A stretch of DNA of 64,000 bases from Hyphomonas johnsonii MHS-2 (GTDB lineage Bacteria; Pseudomonadota; Alphaproteobacteria; Caulobacterales; Hyphomonadaceae): assembly GCF_000685275.1 (NCBI RefSeq), contig NZ_ARYK01000002.1, positions 1 to 64,000 on the forward strand, read 5' to 3'. The notes beneath the pieces are model-generated. The model searched no databases. It worked only from the letters and a program-made list of their open reading frames with translations, and was not told where the DNA came from. Made by a program: the position numbers and the translations under genes. This document shows positions 1 to 9,680 of the stretch, one piece after another; position 1 is the stretch's first letter, and each line of letters opens with the position of its first letter.

Positions 1-192
1 TGAGCCACCTCACAGGGGCAGATTTTTTCGCGAGACGGGTATTCGAACCGAAGGTGCGGCCGCGGCCAGATTTGCGCGTCTCGACCGGGCTGCGTGTGAG
101 CCGTTTGGAACTGTTCTTTGGCTTTGGCGAACATTTACGAAACTCGATTGCAGGCCCCCCCTCCTCCGCCATCATTCGCGACACGATCGCGC

Positions 193-2724
193 TCATGGCA
201 TGCGCAGGACCTCGGCCGGAGACCGGGACAGTGTGGCCAGTCCCACACCGGCACCTCCACATGCGGATATGATGACCGTCGCGGCCAGGATGCGCCCTGT
301 TTCCAACCAGGGGACTGTCCACGTCGCTTCAAATGCATAGATGACAATGGGATAGGCCGCGCCGATTCCGATGGCTGATCCGATCAGCGCCGCCGCAGCC
401 GACGCCAGCGCGAACTCTGTTGCATACAGGCCCAGTATCTGTGACCGTCCGGCCCCGAACACTTTCAGCAACGCCGCCTCCGTCCGCCGCTTTCGTGCCA
501 TGGCTGCAAAAGTCCCGAACAGGACCAACAGGCCGGATAATGTCACAATGCCCGCAGCCGCATTCACCGCCACCGCAATTTGTGCGAACAGGCGCGCGGC
601 CGTCTCCAATGCCCGCCGGGTCTGGAACACGACGACTTCGGGCATGGTCTTGCCGAGCGCCGCCACGATGTCCGCTTCAACACCAGGTGTCGTCTTCGCG
701 ATGGCGACGTAAGAGGGATTGGCTGCTTCCAGCGTACCCGGCGACAGGACAAAGGCGATGTTGGAGCCGATGCTGAATGTGCCCCACTCCACCTTGCGCA
801 AGGATGCGACCGTCGCCGTCACGTCGCGCCCGAACACACGAAAGCCGATCTGGTCGCCGACACCGATCCCAAGCCCTTTCGCAGCATCCTCCTCGACTGA
901 CACGAGCAACGGGCCGGCATGGTCTGTGGGCCACCAGTCGCCGGCCGTCAGGAGCGTTTCCGGTGGCTTGGCCGAAAGGTAGGTGATCGTGGTTTCTCCC
1001 CGCACCACCCAACGCTCGGATTCGGCAACCTCCTCCTCGATCACCGGTGCGCCTTTCAGCATTGTCACGCGCGCCAGGATAAAGGGCGCTTGCCTGAAGA
1101 CGTTCGCATCATCCGTATCAATACCTTGTTCCGCAATGAGCGAATCAAACGTGTCGATACGATCAGCCGGTATCTGGGAAAAAACGACCGACGGCGCATT
1201 GGACGGGGCAGTCTCGCTGATCTGGCGGAGCAGGTTCGCCTGCACGGCCGCAACAAGGGTCAGCAGGGCAAGTCCAAGCCCCAGCGCCGGCACAACAGTC
1301 GGAGCGAGTGAACCCGGACCGCCCAGGTTGGCGAGAGACAGCCGCCACATGCCTGATGCTGTTCTCGCCGCAAACCGTGAGATCTTCTTCACCACGATGG
1401 CCGTGCCGACCAGGATTGCAAGCGTCACGGCCGCGCCGCCGAGAATGAGTGCTGTCAGGCCAGGCCGATAGCTTGAAACCACCGCCAGGACACAGAGCAA
1501 GGCTCCGGCACTCACGGTTGCGATCCGTTCTGTCCATGGCACGGCGCTGCGTTCGGTATCCGTAACGCGCCGGAACAGGGCGGACGGACGTGTCGCACGG
1601 GCGCGCCCGATGGCGGGCAGCGCAAACATGGTCGCCGCCAGCAAGCCAAGAAGCAGCGCCTTCAGCAAAGGCGCCGGGTACATCCCCAGCGCCTGAGGAA
1701 GGGGAATCGAGCTTCCTGCGAACCACGATAGCAGGTAGGGTGCCATCGCACCCAGGACCATGCCGGCCGACGCGCCGACCAGGGCCAGGATGCCGAGTTG
1801 CAGCATATAGGCTGCGCGCAAGGTCGACGCGTCGGCGCCAAAGACCTTGAGCGCAGCGATCGACGAAATCCGCGTCTCCAGGAATGAACTCGTCGCCTGC
1901 GCGACCCCGACCCCGCCCGCGATCAGTGCGGCGATACCGATCACGGCGAGAAAGCTGTTCAGGGTTTTCAGCAGGGATTTCAAACCATCAACGGAGTCTT
2001 CCGGGCCGCGAATGCGCGCCGTTCCGGTGCCAAACTCGTCTTCAAAGCGCGCCTGGACCTCGGCCAGCGTGTCGCCCTTGGTGAGGAGGACACGCAAGCC
2101 CGACCGGAACAGTTGGCCGGGCGTGAGGCGTTCGACCTCGACGAGAGCCTGCAGGCTGACAATGGCTTCCGGTCCGAAGGTCCCCGGCGTGCCGATACCA
2201 TCGGGCAGGCTGTCGAGTCTGGCTGTCACCACGGCGTCGACCGGGCCCAGGCGAACCTGGTCTCCCACTGCGACCTGGAATTCATCGAGGAAAGACTGGC
2301 TGACTGCGATGCCCCACCCGCCATCCTGCCTGAGCAGTGCTGCGCCAAGCGTTTCAGCTCCGCCCGACAGTCCAGCAGCCCCCAATAGCGGATAATTGTC
2401 ATCGACACCGCTGACATCGACCTGCCGCCGAATATTATTGGCCGTTCCCATCACATCGAGCGCGACTGTTTCGGATACCGGGCCGAGTGCGTTGACAAAG
2501 GCGCGCTCTTCGGGCGTGGCGCGGCGCTGGGACGTCGTGAAGATGGCGTCAGCGCCGAGCAATGTCCGGGACTCTGCGTTGAGGCCGCGCGTGAAGACCT
2601 CCGTCACCGAGCCGGCAGAGGCGATCGCAGCTGTGCCAATCGCGAGACAGGCGAGATAGATCCAGAATCCGCGCAATCCGCCCGACAGTTCGCGAACTGC
2701 GAGCTTTCCCGCGACCCAGTTCAT
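193..2724 (-). CDS. ABC transporter permease, FtsX family (YbbP-like)
   Basis: An 843-residue integral membrane protein with the large YbbP/FtsX layout: one N-terminal membrane segment at about residues 20-43, a long periplasmic part, three membrane segments at about 255-375, a second group at about 395-490, and a C-terminal FtsX domain at about 720-835. This family forms the membrane part of ATP-driven systems that extract or export lipids or lipoproteins; the substrate of this branch is not settled. Its start overlaps the stop of the upstream ATPase gene by four bases (ATGA), so the two are translationally coupled and surely form one transporter. The same ybbA-ybbP pair lies divergent to tesA in many Proteobacteria, as here. 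Confidence 0.9.
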   Translation of the reverse strand: MNWVAGKLAVRELSGGLRGFWIYLACLAIGTAAIASAGSVTEVFTRGLNAESRTLLGADAIFTTSQRRATPEERAFVNALGPVSETVALDVMGTANNIRRQVDVSGVDDNYPLLGAAGLSGGAETLGAALLRQDGGWGIAVSQSFLDEFQVAVGDQVRLGPVDAVVTARLDSLPDGIGTPGTFGPEAIVSLQALVEVERLTPGQLFRSGLRVLLTKGDTLAEVQARFEDEFGTGTARIRGPEDSVDGLKSLLKTLNSFLAVIGIAALIAGGVGVAQATSSFLETRISSIAALKVFGADASTLRAAYMLQLGILALVGASAGMVLGAMAPYLLSWFAGSSIPLPQALGMYPAPLLKALLLGLLAATMFALPAIGRARATRPSALFRRVTDTERSAVPWTERIATVSAGALLCVLAVVSSYRPGLTALILGGAAVTLAILVGTAIVVKKISRFAARTASGMWRLSLANLGGPGSLAPTVVPALGLGLALLTLVAAVQANLLRQISETAPSNAPSVVFSQIPADRIDTFDSLIAEQGIDTDDANVFRQAPFILARVTMLKGAPVIEEEVAESERWVVRGETTITYLSAKPPETLLTAGDWWPTDHAGPLLVSVEEDAAKGLGIGVGDQIGFRVFGRDVTATVASLRKVEWGTFSIGSNIAFVLSPGTLEAANPSYVAIAKTTPGVEADIVAALGKTMPEVVVFQTRRALETAARLFAQIAVAVNAAAGIVTLSGLLVLFGTFAAMARKRRTEAALLKVFGAGRSQILGLYATEFALASAAAALIGSAIGIGAAYPIVIYAFEATWTVPWLETGRILAATVIISACGGAGVGLATLSRSPAEVLRMP

Positions 2725-3386
2725 ACGATGCGCCCGTCACGCATATGGACAATGCGCGCAGCCCTGGCTGCCAATTCGTCATCGTGCGTCACGATCACCA
2801 GCGTGGTGGAACCCTCATTCGTGAGATCGAACAGGAGGTCGGCAACGCCGCGTCCCGATTCAGCATCGAGATTACCCGTCGGCTCGTCGGCAAACACAAG
2901 CGCCGGATCGCTCGATAGCGCGCGTGCGACCGCCACGCGTTGGCGCTCGCCACCCGACAATTGTCCGGGATAGTGCAGGCGCCGACGTGAAAGCCCCACC
3001 CGGTCCAGCCAGTCATTCGCCCGCGCGCTGACCCGGTCGAGCCCTGCAATCTCCAGCGGCGTGCGCACATTGTCGAACGCCGTCATGGTTTCGAGCAGGT
3101 GAAACGACTGGAACACCATGCTGACACGCCCGCGACGCAGCCGCGCCAGCTGGTCCTCGCCCAGTGACTCAATCCTTTCGCCGAGAAGTGAAACCTCTCC
3201 CCTGCTTGGCTTCTCCAGTCCGGCGGCAACCGAGATAAGGGACGATTTCCCGGAGCCGGATGGCCCGACGATCGCGACACTGCCACCCGGCTCTACCGCA
3301 AGGCTGACACCTTTGAGGACGTCGAGCGGCCCTTCAGCGGTCGGGAACGTCAGCCAAACGTCTTTCAGCTCCAGCGCATGCGTCAT
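2721..3386 (-). CDS. ABC transporter ATP-binding protein (YbbA/LolD-like)
   Basis: A 221-residue ATPase with all expected motifs: Walker A GPSGSGKSS at residues 41-49, Q-loop FQSFHLLE, signature LSGGERQRVAVARAL, Walker B LVFADEPTGNLD and switch histidine in IVTHDDE. It is the MacB/LolD/YbbA type that powers FtsX permeases. It is the first gene of a two-gene operon with the permease, overlapping it by four bases, and is divergently transcribed from tesA. Substrate not predictable from sequence. Confidence 0.93.
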   Translation of the reverse strand: MTHALELKDVWLTFPTAEGPLDVLKGVSLAVEPGGSVAIVGPSGSGKSSLISVAAGLEKPSRGEVSLLGERIESLGEDQLARLRRGRVSMVFQSFHLLETMTAFDNVRTPLEIAGLDRVSARANDWLDRVGLSRRRLHYPGQLSGGERQRVAVARALSSDPALVFADEPTGNLDAESGRGVADLLFDLTNEGSTTLVIVTHDDELAARAARIVHMRDGRIV

Positions 3387-3451
3387 TCAATCCGGCCTTT
3401 CGTCTTGGCGCGCGACATTGTCAGATGCTGGCGGCCTGTCTATCGATAAGT

Positions 3452-4171
3452 ATGATGTCTTTCGTGGCGCCCAGAAAACAAGGCTCGCACTGGCGACGGC
3501 TCGTTTCCATGCTGGCTGGCGCGGTGCTTCTGGCATCCTGCGATCCAGGGCCCAGCCCGGAACATGCCTCCCAGACGGTTCCAGCGCCCGTAGCCGAAGC
3601 GCCAACCGACGGGCCCGTCGTAGTCTTTCTCGGCGACAGCCTTGTCGCCGGATTTGGCCTTGCTGCCGATGAAGCCCTGCCCGAACAGATCGCGGCCATA
3701 TTCAAGGCCGACGGCGTAAAGGCAAAGGTCGTGAATGCCGGCGTATCCGGCGACACGACGGCCAACGGGCTTGCCCGGTTTGACTGGAGCGTGGCGAATG
3801 CCGACGCCGATGTCGTGGTGGTGGCTCTCGGCGCCAATGACTACCTGATGGGGATCGATCCCGAAATCACGCGCAGGAACCTGACCGCAATCGTGCAGAA
3901 GGCCGTGGACGACGGCATCGCCTGCGTTCTGGTAGGCCTTCAGCCCCGCAGCGCCGTGGAAGACGGCAGTCGCGATGCGGCATTCGCCGCGATCTATCCC
4001 GACATTGCGACAGCATTCGGGATGCAGCTTTATCCGTCACTGATGAGCGATGTCGAAAACCAGCCAGAGCTGCTTCAGGCGGATGGTCTGCACCCAACCG
4101 AACAGGGCGTAAAGATAATGGCCACCCGGCTGGCCGCGTTCCTGGACCCGATCGTCCGGGCGTACGATTGA
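3452..4171 (+). CDS. tesA: Arylesterase / lysophospholipase TesA, GDSL family lipoprotein
   Basis: An SGNH/GDSL hydrolase. Block I is FLGDSLVAG with the nucleophile Ser, block III is GAND and block V is DGLHPTEQG with the catalytic Asp-His. It hydrolyses esters and acyl thioesters in the cell envelope. From the ATG pair at 3452/3455 the N-terminus reads as a signal peptide with an RR pair, a hydrophobic run and lipobox LASC (Cys near residue 30), so it is probably a lipoprotein, unlike soluble periplasmic E. coli TesA. An in-frame ATG at 3425 is also open but would put charged and uninformative residues ahead of the signal. Divergent from ybbA/ybbP, the usual neighbourhood. Confidence 0.85.
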   Translation: MMSFVAPRKQGSHWRRLVSMLAGAVLLASCDPGPSPEHASQTVPAPVAEAPTDGPVVVFLGDSLVAGFGLAADEALPEQIAAIFKADGVKAKVVNAGVSGDTTANGLARFDWSVANADADVVVVALGANDYLMGIDPEITRRNLTAIVQKAVDDGIACVLVGLQPRSAVEDGSRDAAFAAIYPDIATAFGMQLYPSLMSDVENQPELLQADGLHPTEQGVKIMATRLAAFLDPIVRAYD

Positions 4172-4376
4172 GCCGCACACTCCCGCTATCCGGCACCATG
4201 CCAGGCTGAGTTCCCGTAGCAGGCAATAGAGAGACGCCCTCCTGTTTGACTCAAATGCTCGCTTCCAAGGCTGGCAATGGGCCGGAATGCTACAAATGCA
4301 CTCAATGCCGCCCACGGTGTTGCGTCTCCGCTGGCGGCAGTTGCAACTCATTCGTTTATCGTGCGTTCTATCCAGT

Positions 4377-5804
4377 ATGGGAGGCAAACCAGAATTTTTT
4401 GACGAAATGCGACAGGCGGACGCGTCGGCCCGGCCCCCCTATTCCGACTATTGCGACTGGCTCGAAACGGTCAGGATCAACGACCTCCAGAAAAAGTCGC
4501 GCGAGGCTGAGACCTTTTTCCGGCGCACCGGCATCACCTTCAATGTGTATGGCCAAAAGGACGCCGACGAACGGCTGATACCTTTTGACCTCGTTCCGCG
4601 CATTATCGACGCCAGGGAATGGCGCCAGCTGGTCAAGGGCATCGAGCAACGCGTGAAGGCGATCAACGCCTTCCTGCACGATATCTATCACCGTCAGGAA
4701 ATCCTGCGTGCTGGGCGCATCCCCGAACACCTCATCTCCCAAAACGCCGCGTTCCTTCCGGAAATGATCGGCGTTACGCCTCCTGGCGGGGTCTACACGC
4801 ACATCGTCGGGGTGGATCTCGTGCGAACAGGTGCGGATGAATTTTTCGTTCTCGAAGACAATGCGCGCACGCCGTCGGGCGTCTCGTACATGCTCGAAAA
4901 CCGGGAAACGATGCTGAAAATGTTCCCGGAACTGTTTTCCCGCATCAAGGTTCAGCCAATCAGCAACTACCCGGCGCTCCTGCGGCGCTCACTCGGAAAA
5001 TGCGCACCTGCCAGGTCCACCGGACAGCCAACTGTCGCCGTCCTCACCCCGGGACTCCACAACTCAGCCTACTTCGAACATGCCTTCCTCGCTGACCAGA
5101 TGGGCGCAGAACTGGTCGAAGGGCACGACTTGCGCGTCGTGGACGGGCGCGTCGCCATGCGCACGACCCAAGGGTATTTCCCGGTCGATGTCCTTTATCG
5201 CCGGATCGATGATGAATTCATTGATCCACTGAATTTCAATCGCGACTCAATGCTCGGCGTGCCGGGCATCATGGACGTCTATCGCGCCGGGGGGATCACG
5301 CTGGCCAACGCCCCTGGAACCGGCATCGCCGATGACAAGGCGATTTATTCGTACATGCCCGATATCGTGGAATTCTATACCGGTCAGGCTTCCATCTTGA
5401 AGAACGTGCCTACCTATCGCTGCTCCGAACCGGACACGCTGAAATACGTCCTGGAGAACCTCGAAGAACTTGTGGTGAAGGAGGTGCATGGCTCTGGTGG
5501 ATACGGCATGCTCGTCGGCCCGGCCGCCAGCAAGCGTGAGATCACCGAATTCCGCGCGAAACTGACAGCAAGGCCCTCCAACTATATCGCGCAACCGACG
5601 TTGGCGCTCTCCACCGTGCCCGTCCTCACCCGCGCCGGTCTGGCGCCCCGCCATGTCGACCTTCGTCCCTACGTCCTGGTCTCGCCGGACAGTATCGACA
5701 TAACGCCAGGCGGCCTGACACGTGTCGCGATGAAAGCCGGTTCTCTGGTCGTCAATTCCAGCCAGGGCGGAGGCACCAAGGATACGTGGGTGCTGGAGGA
5801 ATGA
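4377..5804 (+). CDS. Circularly permuted ATP-grasp protein (DUF404/DUF407), Anbu cluster
   Basis: About 475 residues of the circularly permuted ATP-grasp type 1 family, which predicts peptide-bond (amidoligase) chemistry. Visible blocks include GGVYTHIVGVDLVR, FFVLEDNARTPSGVSYM and the nucleotide-binding VVKEVHGSGGYGMLVGP near residue 400. The reading frame is open upstream to 4287, but residues before the ATG at 4377 (MGGKPEFFDEM) look like non-coding leader, so I chose 4377. First gene of a tight cluster: the alpha-E gene starts 4 nt after its stop, then transglutaminase and the Anbu peptidase. The family is proposed to make or tag a small peptide; the product is unknown. Confidence 0.87.
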   Translation: MGGKPEFFDEMRQADASARPPYSDYCDWLETVRINDLQKKSREAETFFRRTGITFNVYGQKDADERLIPFDLVPRIIDAREWRQLVKGIEQRVKAINAFLHDIYHRQEILRAGRIPEHLISQNAAFLPEMIGVTPPGGVYTHIVGVDLVRTGADEFFVLEDNARTPSGVSYMLENRETMLKMFPELFSRIKVQPISNYPALLRRSLGKCAPARSTGQPTVAVLTPGLHNSAYFEHAFLADQMGAELVEGHDLRVVDGRVAMRTTQGYFPVDVLYRRIDDEFIDPLNFNRDSMLGVPGIMDVYRAGGITLANAPGTGIADDKAIYSYMPDIVEFYTGQASILKNVPTYRCSEPDTLKYVLENLEELVVKEVHGSGGYGMLVGPAASKREITEFRAKLTARPSNYIAQPTLALSTVPVLTRAGLAPRHVDLRPYVLVSPDSIDITPGGLTRVAMKAGSLVVNSSQGGGTKDTWVLEE

Positions 5805-5808
5805 CCGC

Positions 5809-6750
5809 ATGCTAGGCAAGACCGCAGGCGGCCTGTTCTGGCTCTCCCGTTATCTCGAGCGCAGCGAAAACACGGCCCGGCTCGTCGAGGCTGGCTTCCG
5901 CATGGCCCTGACACGCGCCGCTGCTGGCGAGGATGAGTGGGGATCGGTCATGACAACGGTCGGCTGCCTCGATGCGTATCTTGCCAAACACGAGACAATC
6001 ACGCCGAACACCGCATTTGACTATTTGCTGCGTGACAAGACGAACTCGATGTCTGTGTATTCGGTGATGCGGATGGCACGCGACAACGCTCGTGCGACGC
6101 GCACCGCCCTGACACGTGAAGTTTGGGAGGCTGTGAATGACGGCTGGATGCTTCTCAAGGACATGCTCAAACGACCGATTTCACAGACTGAACTGCCGGC
6201 GGTACTGGCCAGTGTACGCCAGCAGAGCGCGCTTGTTCGCGGCGCCCTGCAGGGCACGATGCTGCGGAACGATATTTTCAGCTTTTCGCGGATGGGCGCG
6301 CTTATCGAACGTGCCGACAACACAGCCCGTATCCTCGACGTCAAATATTACGTTCTCCTACCAACCGGTGCGCCGGTTGGTTCTTCGCTCGACAATGTCC
6401 AGTGGGAGATGATCCTCCGGTCCGCGTCGGCTGAACGCTCGTTCCATTGGCTGAACCCGGGCAATGCGAGTCCGAAGGCGATTGCAGAATTTCTCATCCT
6501 CGATGAACGGATGCCGCGGTCACTGGCATTCTGCTATGACGAACTCATCACCTGCCTGCGATGCCTGTCCAAGGACTATGGCGACACGCGCAGTTGCCAC
6601 GCTCTAGCCGAAAAACTCGAAGCCAGGCTCACCAACTTCACGATCGACGACATCATCGACAACGGCCTTCACGAATTCATCCGCGATTTTCTCCGCGCGA
6701 ATGCCGCTTTGGCGGCGCAAATCGAAAGCGATTACAGGTTCTACAAATAA
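5809..6750 (+). CDS. Alpha-E domain protein (DUF403), Anbu cluster
   Basis: A 313-residue all-helical alpha-E protein. The start GKTAGGLFWLSRYLERSENTARLVEAGFR is the conserved N-terminal block of the family; a second conserved block is FSRMGALIERADNTARILDVKYY at about 160-185. Alpha-E proteins nearly always sit next to, or are fused with, circularly permuted ATP-grasp proteins and are thought to act with them as scaffold or substrate-handling partner. No catalytic motif is recognised. Spacing to neighbours is 4 nt on the left and 3 nt on the right, so it belongs to one operon. Confidence 0.88.
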   Translation: MLGKTAGGLFWLSRYLERSENTARLVEAGFRMALTRAAAGEDEWGSVMTTVGCLDAYLAKHETITPNTAFDYLLRDKTNSMSVYSVMRMARDNARATRTALTREVWEAVNDGWMLLKDMLKRPISQTELPAVLASVRQQSALVRGALQGTMLRNDIFSFSRMGALIERADNTARILDVKYYVLLPTGAPVGSSLDNVQWEMILRSASAERSFHWLNPGNASPKAIAEFLILDERMPRSLAFCYDELITCLRCLSKDYGDTRSCHALAEKLEARLTNFTIDDIIDNGLHEFIRDFLRANAALAAQIESDYRFYK

Positions 6751-6753
6751 GTC

Positions 6754-7551
6754 ATGCTCCTCAAGATCCGCCACTCGACGCAGTATTCCTACGACCAACC
6801 CGTTCCGTACGGGCTGCAACAGGCCCGGCTTACGCCGAAGGCCTGCGCCAGCCAGAGCATTCTCGACTGGCGGGTCGATATCGAAGGCGGACGGGAAGAA
6901 GTCGCCTTCGATGACCAGCATGGCAACCGGGTGCAGCTCATCAGCCTGGATGAGGACGCGCAGCAGATTTCCATTGTCTGCTCAGGAGAAGTCGAAACGC
7001 ACCCGACAGCGGGAGTGGTCGGCCCCCACACAGGCTTTGCCCCCCTTTGGTACTACAAGCGCCAGACCCCGCTGACACACCCCGGCAAGCTGATCCGCAA
7101 GCTCGCCGCAGACCTGGCCGACAATAACGACAGTATCGCCCGCCTGCACGGTCTGTCCGCGACCATCCGGGAAGAAATGACCTATGAAACGGACCGGACG
7201 GACAGTGGCACGACCGCCGAAGACGCGTTGAAAAGTGGCCATGGCGTCTGCCAGGACCATGCACACACCTTCGTCAGCGTCGCCCGGATCCTCGGTTTTC
7301 CCGCACGTTATGTCAGCGGCTACCTGATGATGAACGACCGCATTCTTCAGGAAGCGAGCCACGCCTGGGCGGAAGCATTCGTGCCCGACGTCGGCTGGAT
7401 CGGATTCGACGTCTCGAACGTCATATCCCCGGATGAAAGATATGTCCGGATCGCCATCGGTCTCGACTATGACGAGGCGGCCCCGGTGTCAGGTGTCGTG
7501 TTCGGCGACGGCGCTGAATCACTGCTTGTATCCCTCCAGGTCCAGCAGTAA
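6754..7551 (+). CDS. Transglutaminase-like cysteine peptidase, Anbu cluster
   Basis: 265 residues. The N-terminal bacterial transglutaminase-like region (MLLKIRHSTQYSYDQPV) is followed by a transglutaminase core. The triad is visible as Cys in GHGVCQDHAHTF (about residue 165), His in ASHAWAEAF (about 208) and Asp in GWIGFDVSN (about 222). Such domains hydrolyse or transfer peptide amide bonds. With the ATP-grasp and alpha-E genes just upstream it is the third member of the Anbu cluster and may process the peptide the ATP-grasp protein makes. No signal peptide, so it is cytoplasmic. Confidence 0.88.
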   Translation: MLLKIRHSTQYSYDQPVPYGLQQARLTPKACASQSILDWRVDIEGGREEVAFDDQHGNRVQLISLDEDAQQISIVCSGEVETHPTAGVVGPHTGFAPLWYYKRQTPLTHPGKLIRKLAADLADNNDSIARLHGLSATIREEMTYETDRTDSGTTAEDALKSGHGVCQDHAHTFVSVARILGFPARYVSGYLMMNDRILQEASHAWAEAFVPDVGWIGFDVSNVISPDERYVRIAIGLDYDEAAPVSGVVFGDGAESLLVSLQVQQ

Positions 7552-7588
7552 CGCTCGGGACCAGAATGATGGATCGTATGGGACTCAC

Positions 7589-8320
7589 ATGACGTATTGC
7601 GTTGCGTTGCGCCTCGATCAGGGCCTGCTGTTCATGTCCGACACGCGCACCAATGCGGGCGTCGATAACGTGTCCACATTCCGCAAGATGTTCACCTGGT
7701 CAGTCGAGGGTGACCGCGTGATCACCATCATGACGGCCGGCAACCTCGCAACCACCCAGGCCGTGATCAGCCTGCTCAACGAGCGTTCAGTCGTCCCGGC
7801 AGACCGCAAGCAGACCCTGCTCGCCGCGCCAACCATGTTCCAGGTCGCACGGCTCGTCGGTGACACGTTGAAGGAAATCATCCACTCGCAGGCCGAGGAC
7901 GGCCAGAACGCCGAGAGCACCTTCGGCGCCACCATGATCGTGGGCGGCCAGATCAAGGGGATGGATCCGCGCCTCTTCCTCATCTACCCCGAAGGCAACT
8001 TCATCGAAGCGAGTGATGAAACACCCTTCTTCCAGGCTGGCGAGACGAAGTATGGCCGCCCGATCATTCTTCGCGCCTTCGATCCCGCGATGAGCTTCGA
8101 AGAGGCCATAAAGCTGCTCTACGTCTCGTTCGATTCCACCCTGAAAGCGAACCTGGCGGTCGGCATGCCACTCGATATGCATGCCTACGAGGCCGATACG
8201 TTCGAAACCGGGATGCAGCGCCGGATTCCGCAGGATGATCCCTATTTCCAGTCGATTTCGACCGGCTGGGGTGAGGCGCTGCGGGCCGCCTTCATGCAGC
8301 TGCCGGACTTCACCTTCTGA
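7589..8320 (+). CDS. Anbu, proteasome-type peptidase (HslV/20S-related)
   Basis: 243 residues from the ATG at 7589. After Met removal the chain begins Thr-Tyr-Cys, giving the N-terminal threonine nucleophile. It continues with SDTRTNAGVDN (Asp17) and FRKMF (Lys near 32-33), the Thr/Asp/Lys set used by proteasome beta subunits and Anbu. The frame is open back to 7433 into the transglutaminase gene, but only the 7589 start leaves Thr at position 1. Gap to the transglutaminase gene is 37 nt, so same operon. Anbu forms open-ring or helical oligomers; its substrate and any unfoldase partner are unknown, and none is encoded here. Confidence 0.88.
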   Translation: MTYCVALRLDQGLLFMSDTRTNAGVDNVSTFRKMFTWSVEGDRVITIMTAGNLATTQAVISLLNERSVVPADRKQTLLAAPTMFQVARLVGDTLKEIIHSQAEDGQNAESTFGATMIVGGQIKGMDPRLFLIYPEGNFIEASDETPFFQAGETKYGRPIILRAFDPAMSFEEAIKLLYVSFDSTLKANLAVGMPLDMHAYEADTFETGMQRRIPQDDPYFQSISTGWGEALRAAFMQLPDFTF

Positions 8321-8405
8321 CATTGCCTGTCCCGACGCTTCACTTTTGATCTCGGAGCGTGCAAGCCCTTGGGGCGACATCAAAACAGGTAATCAGAGGT
8401 CACGA

Positions 8406-9605
8406 ATGCTCGAAGGTCTGAAAGTTATTGAATATGCCACCTACATGGCAGCGCCCGGCGCGGGCTGCATCCTGGCGGACTGGGGCGCCGACGTCATCAA
8501 GATCGAGCCGCCCGGTGGAGACCCGATCCGCGCCTTCTTCCGCTCGATTGGCACAGACCTCCAGGACAACCCCGTTTTCGATTTCGACAATCGCGGCAAG
8601 AAGTCGATCATCGTCGACACCACTACGGCGGAAGGCCAGGAAATCGTCCGCAAGTTGGCGTCTGACGCCGATGTCTTCCTCACCAACGTTCGCCCCGGAG
8701 GGCTCACCCGGTCCGGGATGGACCATGAAAGCCTCCGCAGCCTCAACCCGAAACTCGTCTATTGTTCCTTGACCGGCTACGGCCTCGACGGTCCCGACGC
8801 CGACCGCCCCGGATTCGACATTGCCAGTTTCTGGAGCCGCACGGGCGTCGCACGGCTTACCATTCCAAAGGGCGAGGCTCCCTTCCCCCTGCGCACCGCG
8901 TTCGGTGACCACACAACCTCCATGGCGGCTGCTGCAGGCATCTGCGCGGCGCTCGTGGAGGCCCAACGTACCGGCAAGGGCCGGCTCGTCGAGGCATCCC
9001 TGTTCCGCGCCGGTCTCTATGCCATGGGATCCGATTTCGCGATCCAGCTGTTCTTCGGACGCATTGGCTCAACCAAGGGCCGGACCGAGCAGATCGTGCC
9101 GATCTCGAACTTCTACAAGACGAAAGACGATCACTGGATCTGCACCGTCGCCCGGCAGGGCGATGTCGACTGGGTTCCGATGTGCAAGGCAATCGACCGC
9201 GAAGACCTTGCGGATGATCCGCGCTTCGTGAAGGCAAAGGGACGTCGCCAGCATATGGCGGAGGTCATCGCCATCATCGACGAGGGGTTCGCCAAATTCA
9301 CGAGAGACGAAATGGCGGCCCGCCTGGACGCCAACAAGCTGGCCTGGGCGCCCGTCCAGACACTCGCGGAAGTCGCCAAGGACCCACAAGCCTTCGCAGC
9401 TGGCGCCATTGTCCAGACCCCCAGCGCGAAGGGCGACGGCACGACCTATTCGGCCCCTGCGTCACCAGTGCGGTTTCCGGGCGCTGACGACGGCCCGAAA
9501 GGCCCATCACCCCTGCCCGGCCAACATACGCGAGAGGTCCTCGCCAGCCTCGGCATCGATGAGACGCGCATCCAGGCCATGCTCGATGCTGCCATCGTCG
9601 CCTGA
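8406..9605 (+). CDS. Family III CoA-transferase (CaiB/BaiF)
   Basis: 399 residues from the ATG at 8406, preceded by AGAGG. It begins with the family hallmark LEGLKVIEYATYMAAPGAG and continues GADVIKIEPPGGDPIR and DRPGFDIASFWSRTG. The enzyme would move CoA between acyl-CoA and a free carboxylate, or racemise a 2-methylacyl-CoA, since both activities occur in this family. Placed 75 nt upstream of mmsA on the same strand, it fits activation of a branched short acid such as a valine or isobutyrate intermediate. A longer frame upstream to 8181 overlaps the Anbu gene and is not used. Confidence 0.88.
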   Translation: MLEGLKVIEYATYMAAPGAGCILADWGADVIKIEPPGGDPIRAFFRSIGTDLQDNPVFDFDNRGKKSIIVDTTTAEGQEIVRKLASDADVFLTNVRPGGLTRSGMDHESLRSLNPKLVYCSLTGYGLDGPDADRPGFDIASFWSRTGVARLTIPKGEAPFPLRTAFGDHTTSMAAAAGICAALVEAQRTGKGRLVEASLFRAGLYAMGSDFAIQLFFGRIGSTKGRTEQIVPISNFYKTKDDHWICTVARQGDVDWVPMCKAIDREDLADDPRFVKAKGRRQHMAEVIAIIDEGFAKFTRDEMAARLDANKLAWAPVQTLAEVAKDPQAFAAGAIVQTPSAKGDGTTYSAPASPVRFPGADDGPKGPSPLPGQHTREVLASLGIDETRIQAMLDAAIVA

Positions 9606-9680
9606 CCCAGCCTCCCGGCCGTCGCTTGCGCCTCGTCCGGCAATTGATAGAACCAGACTCTAAACAGAGGAGACACGCGA

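Noticed and set aside
54..378. Short plus-strand frames at the left edge
   Set aside because: Overlap the antisense 3' end of the permease gene or lack any RBS or family likeness; nothing supportable before 193.
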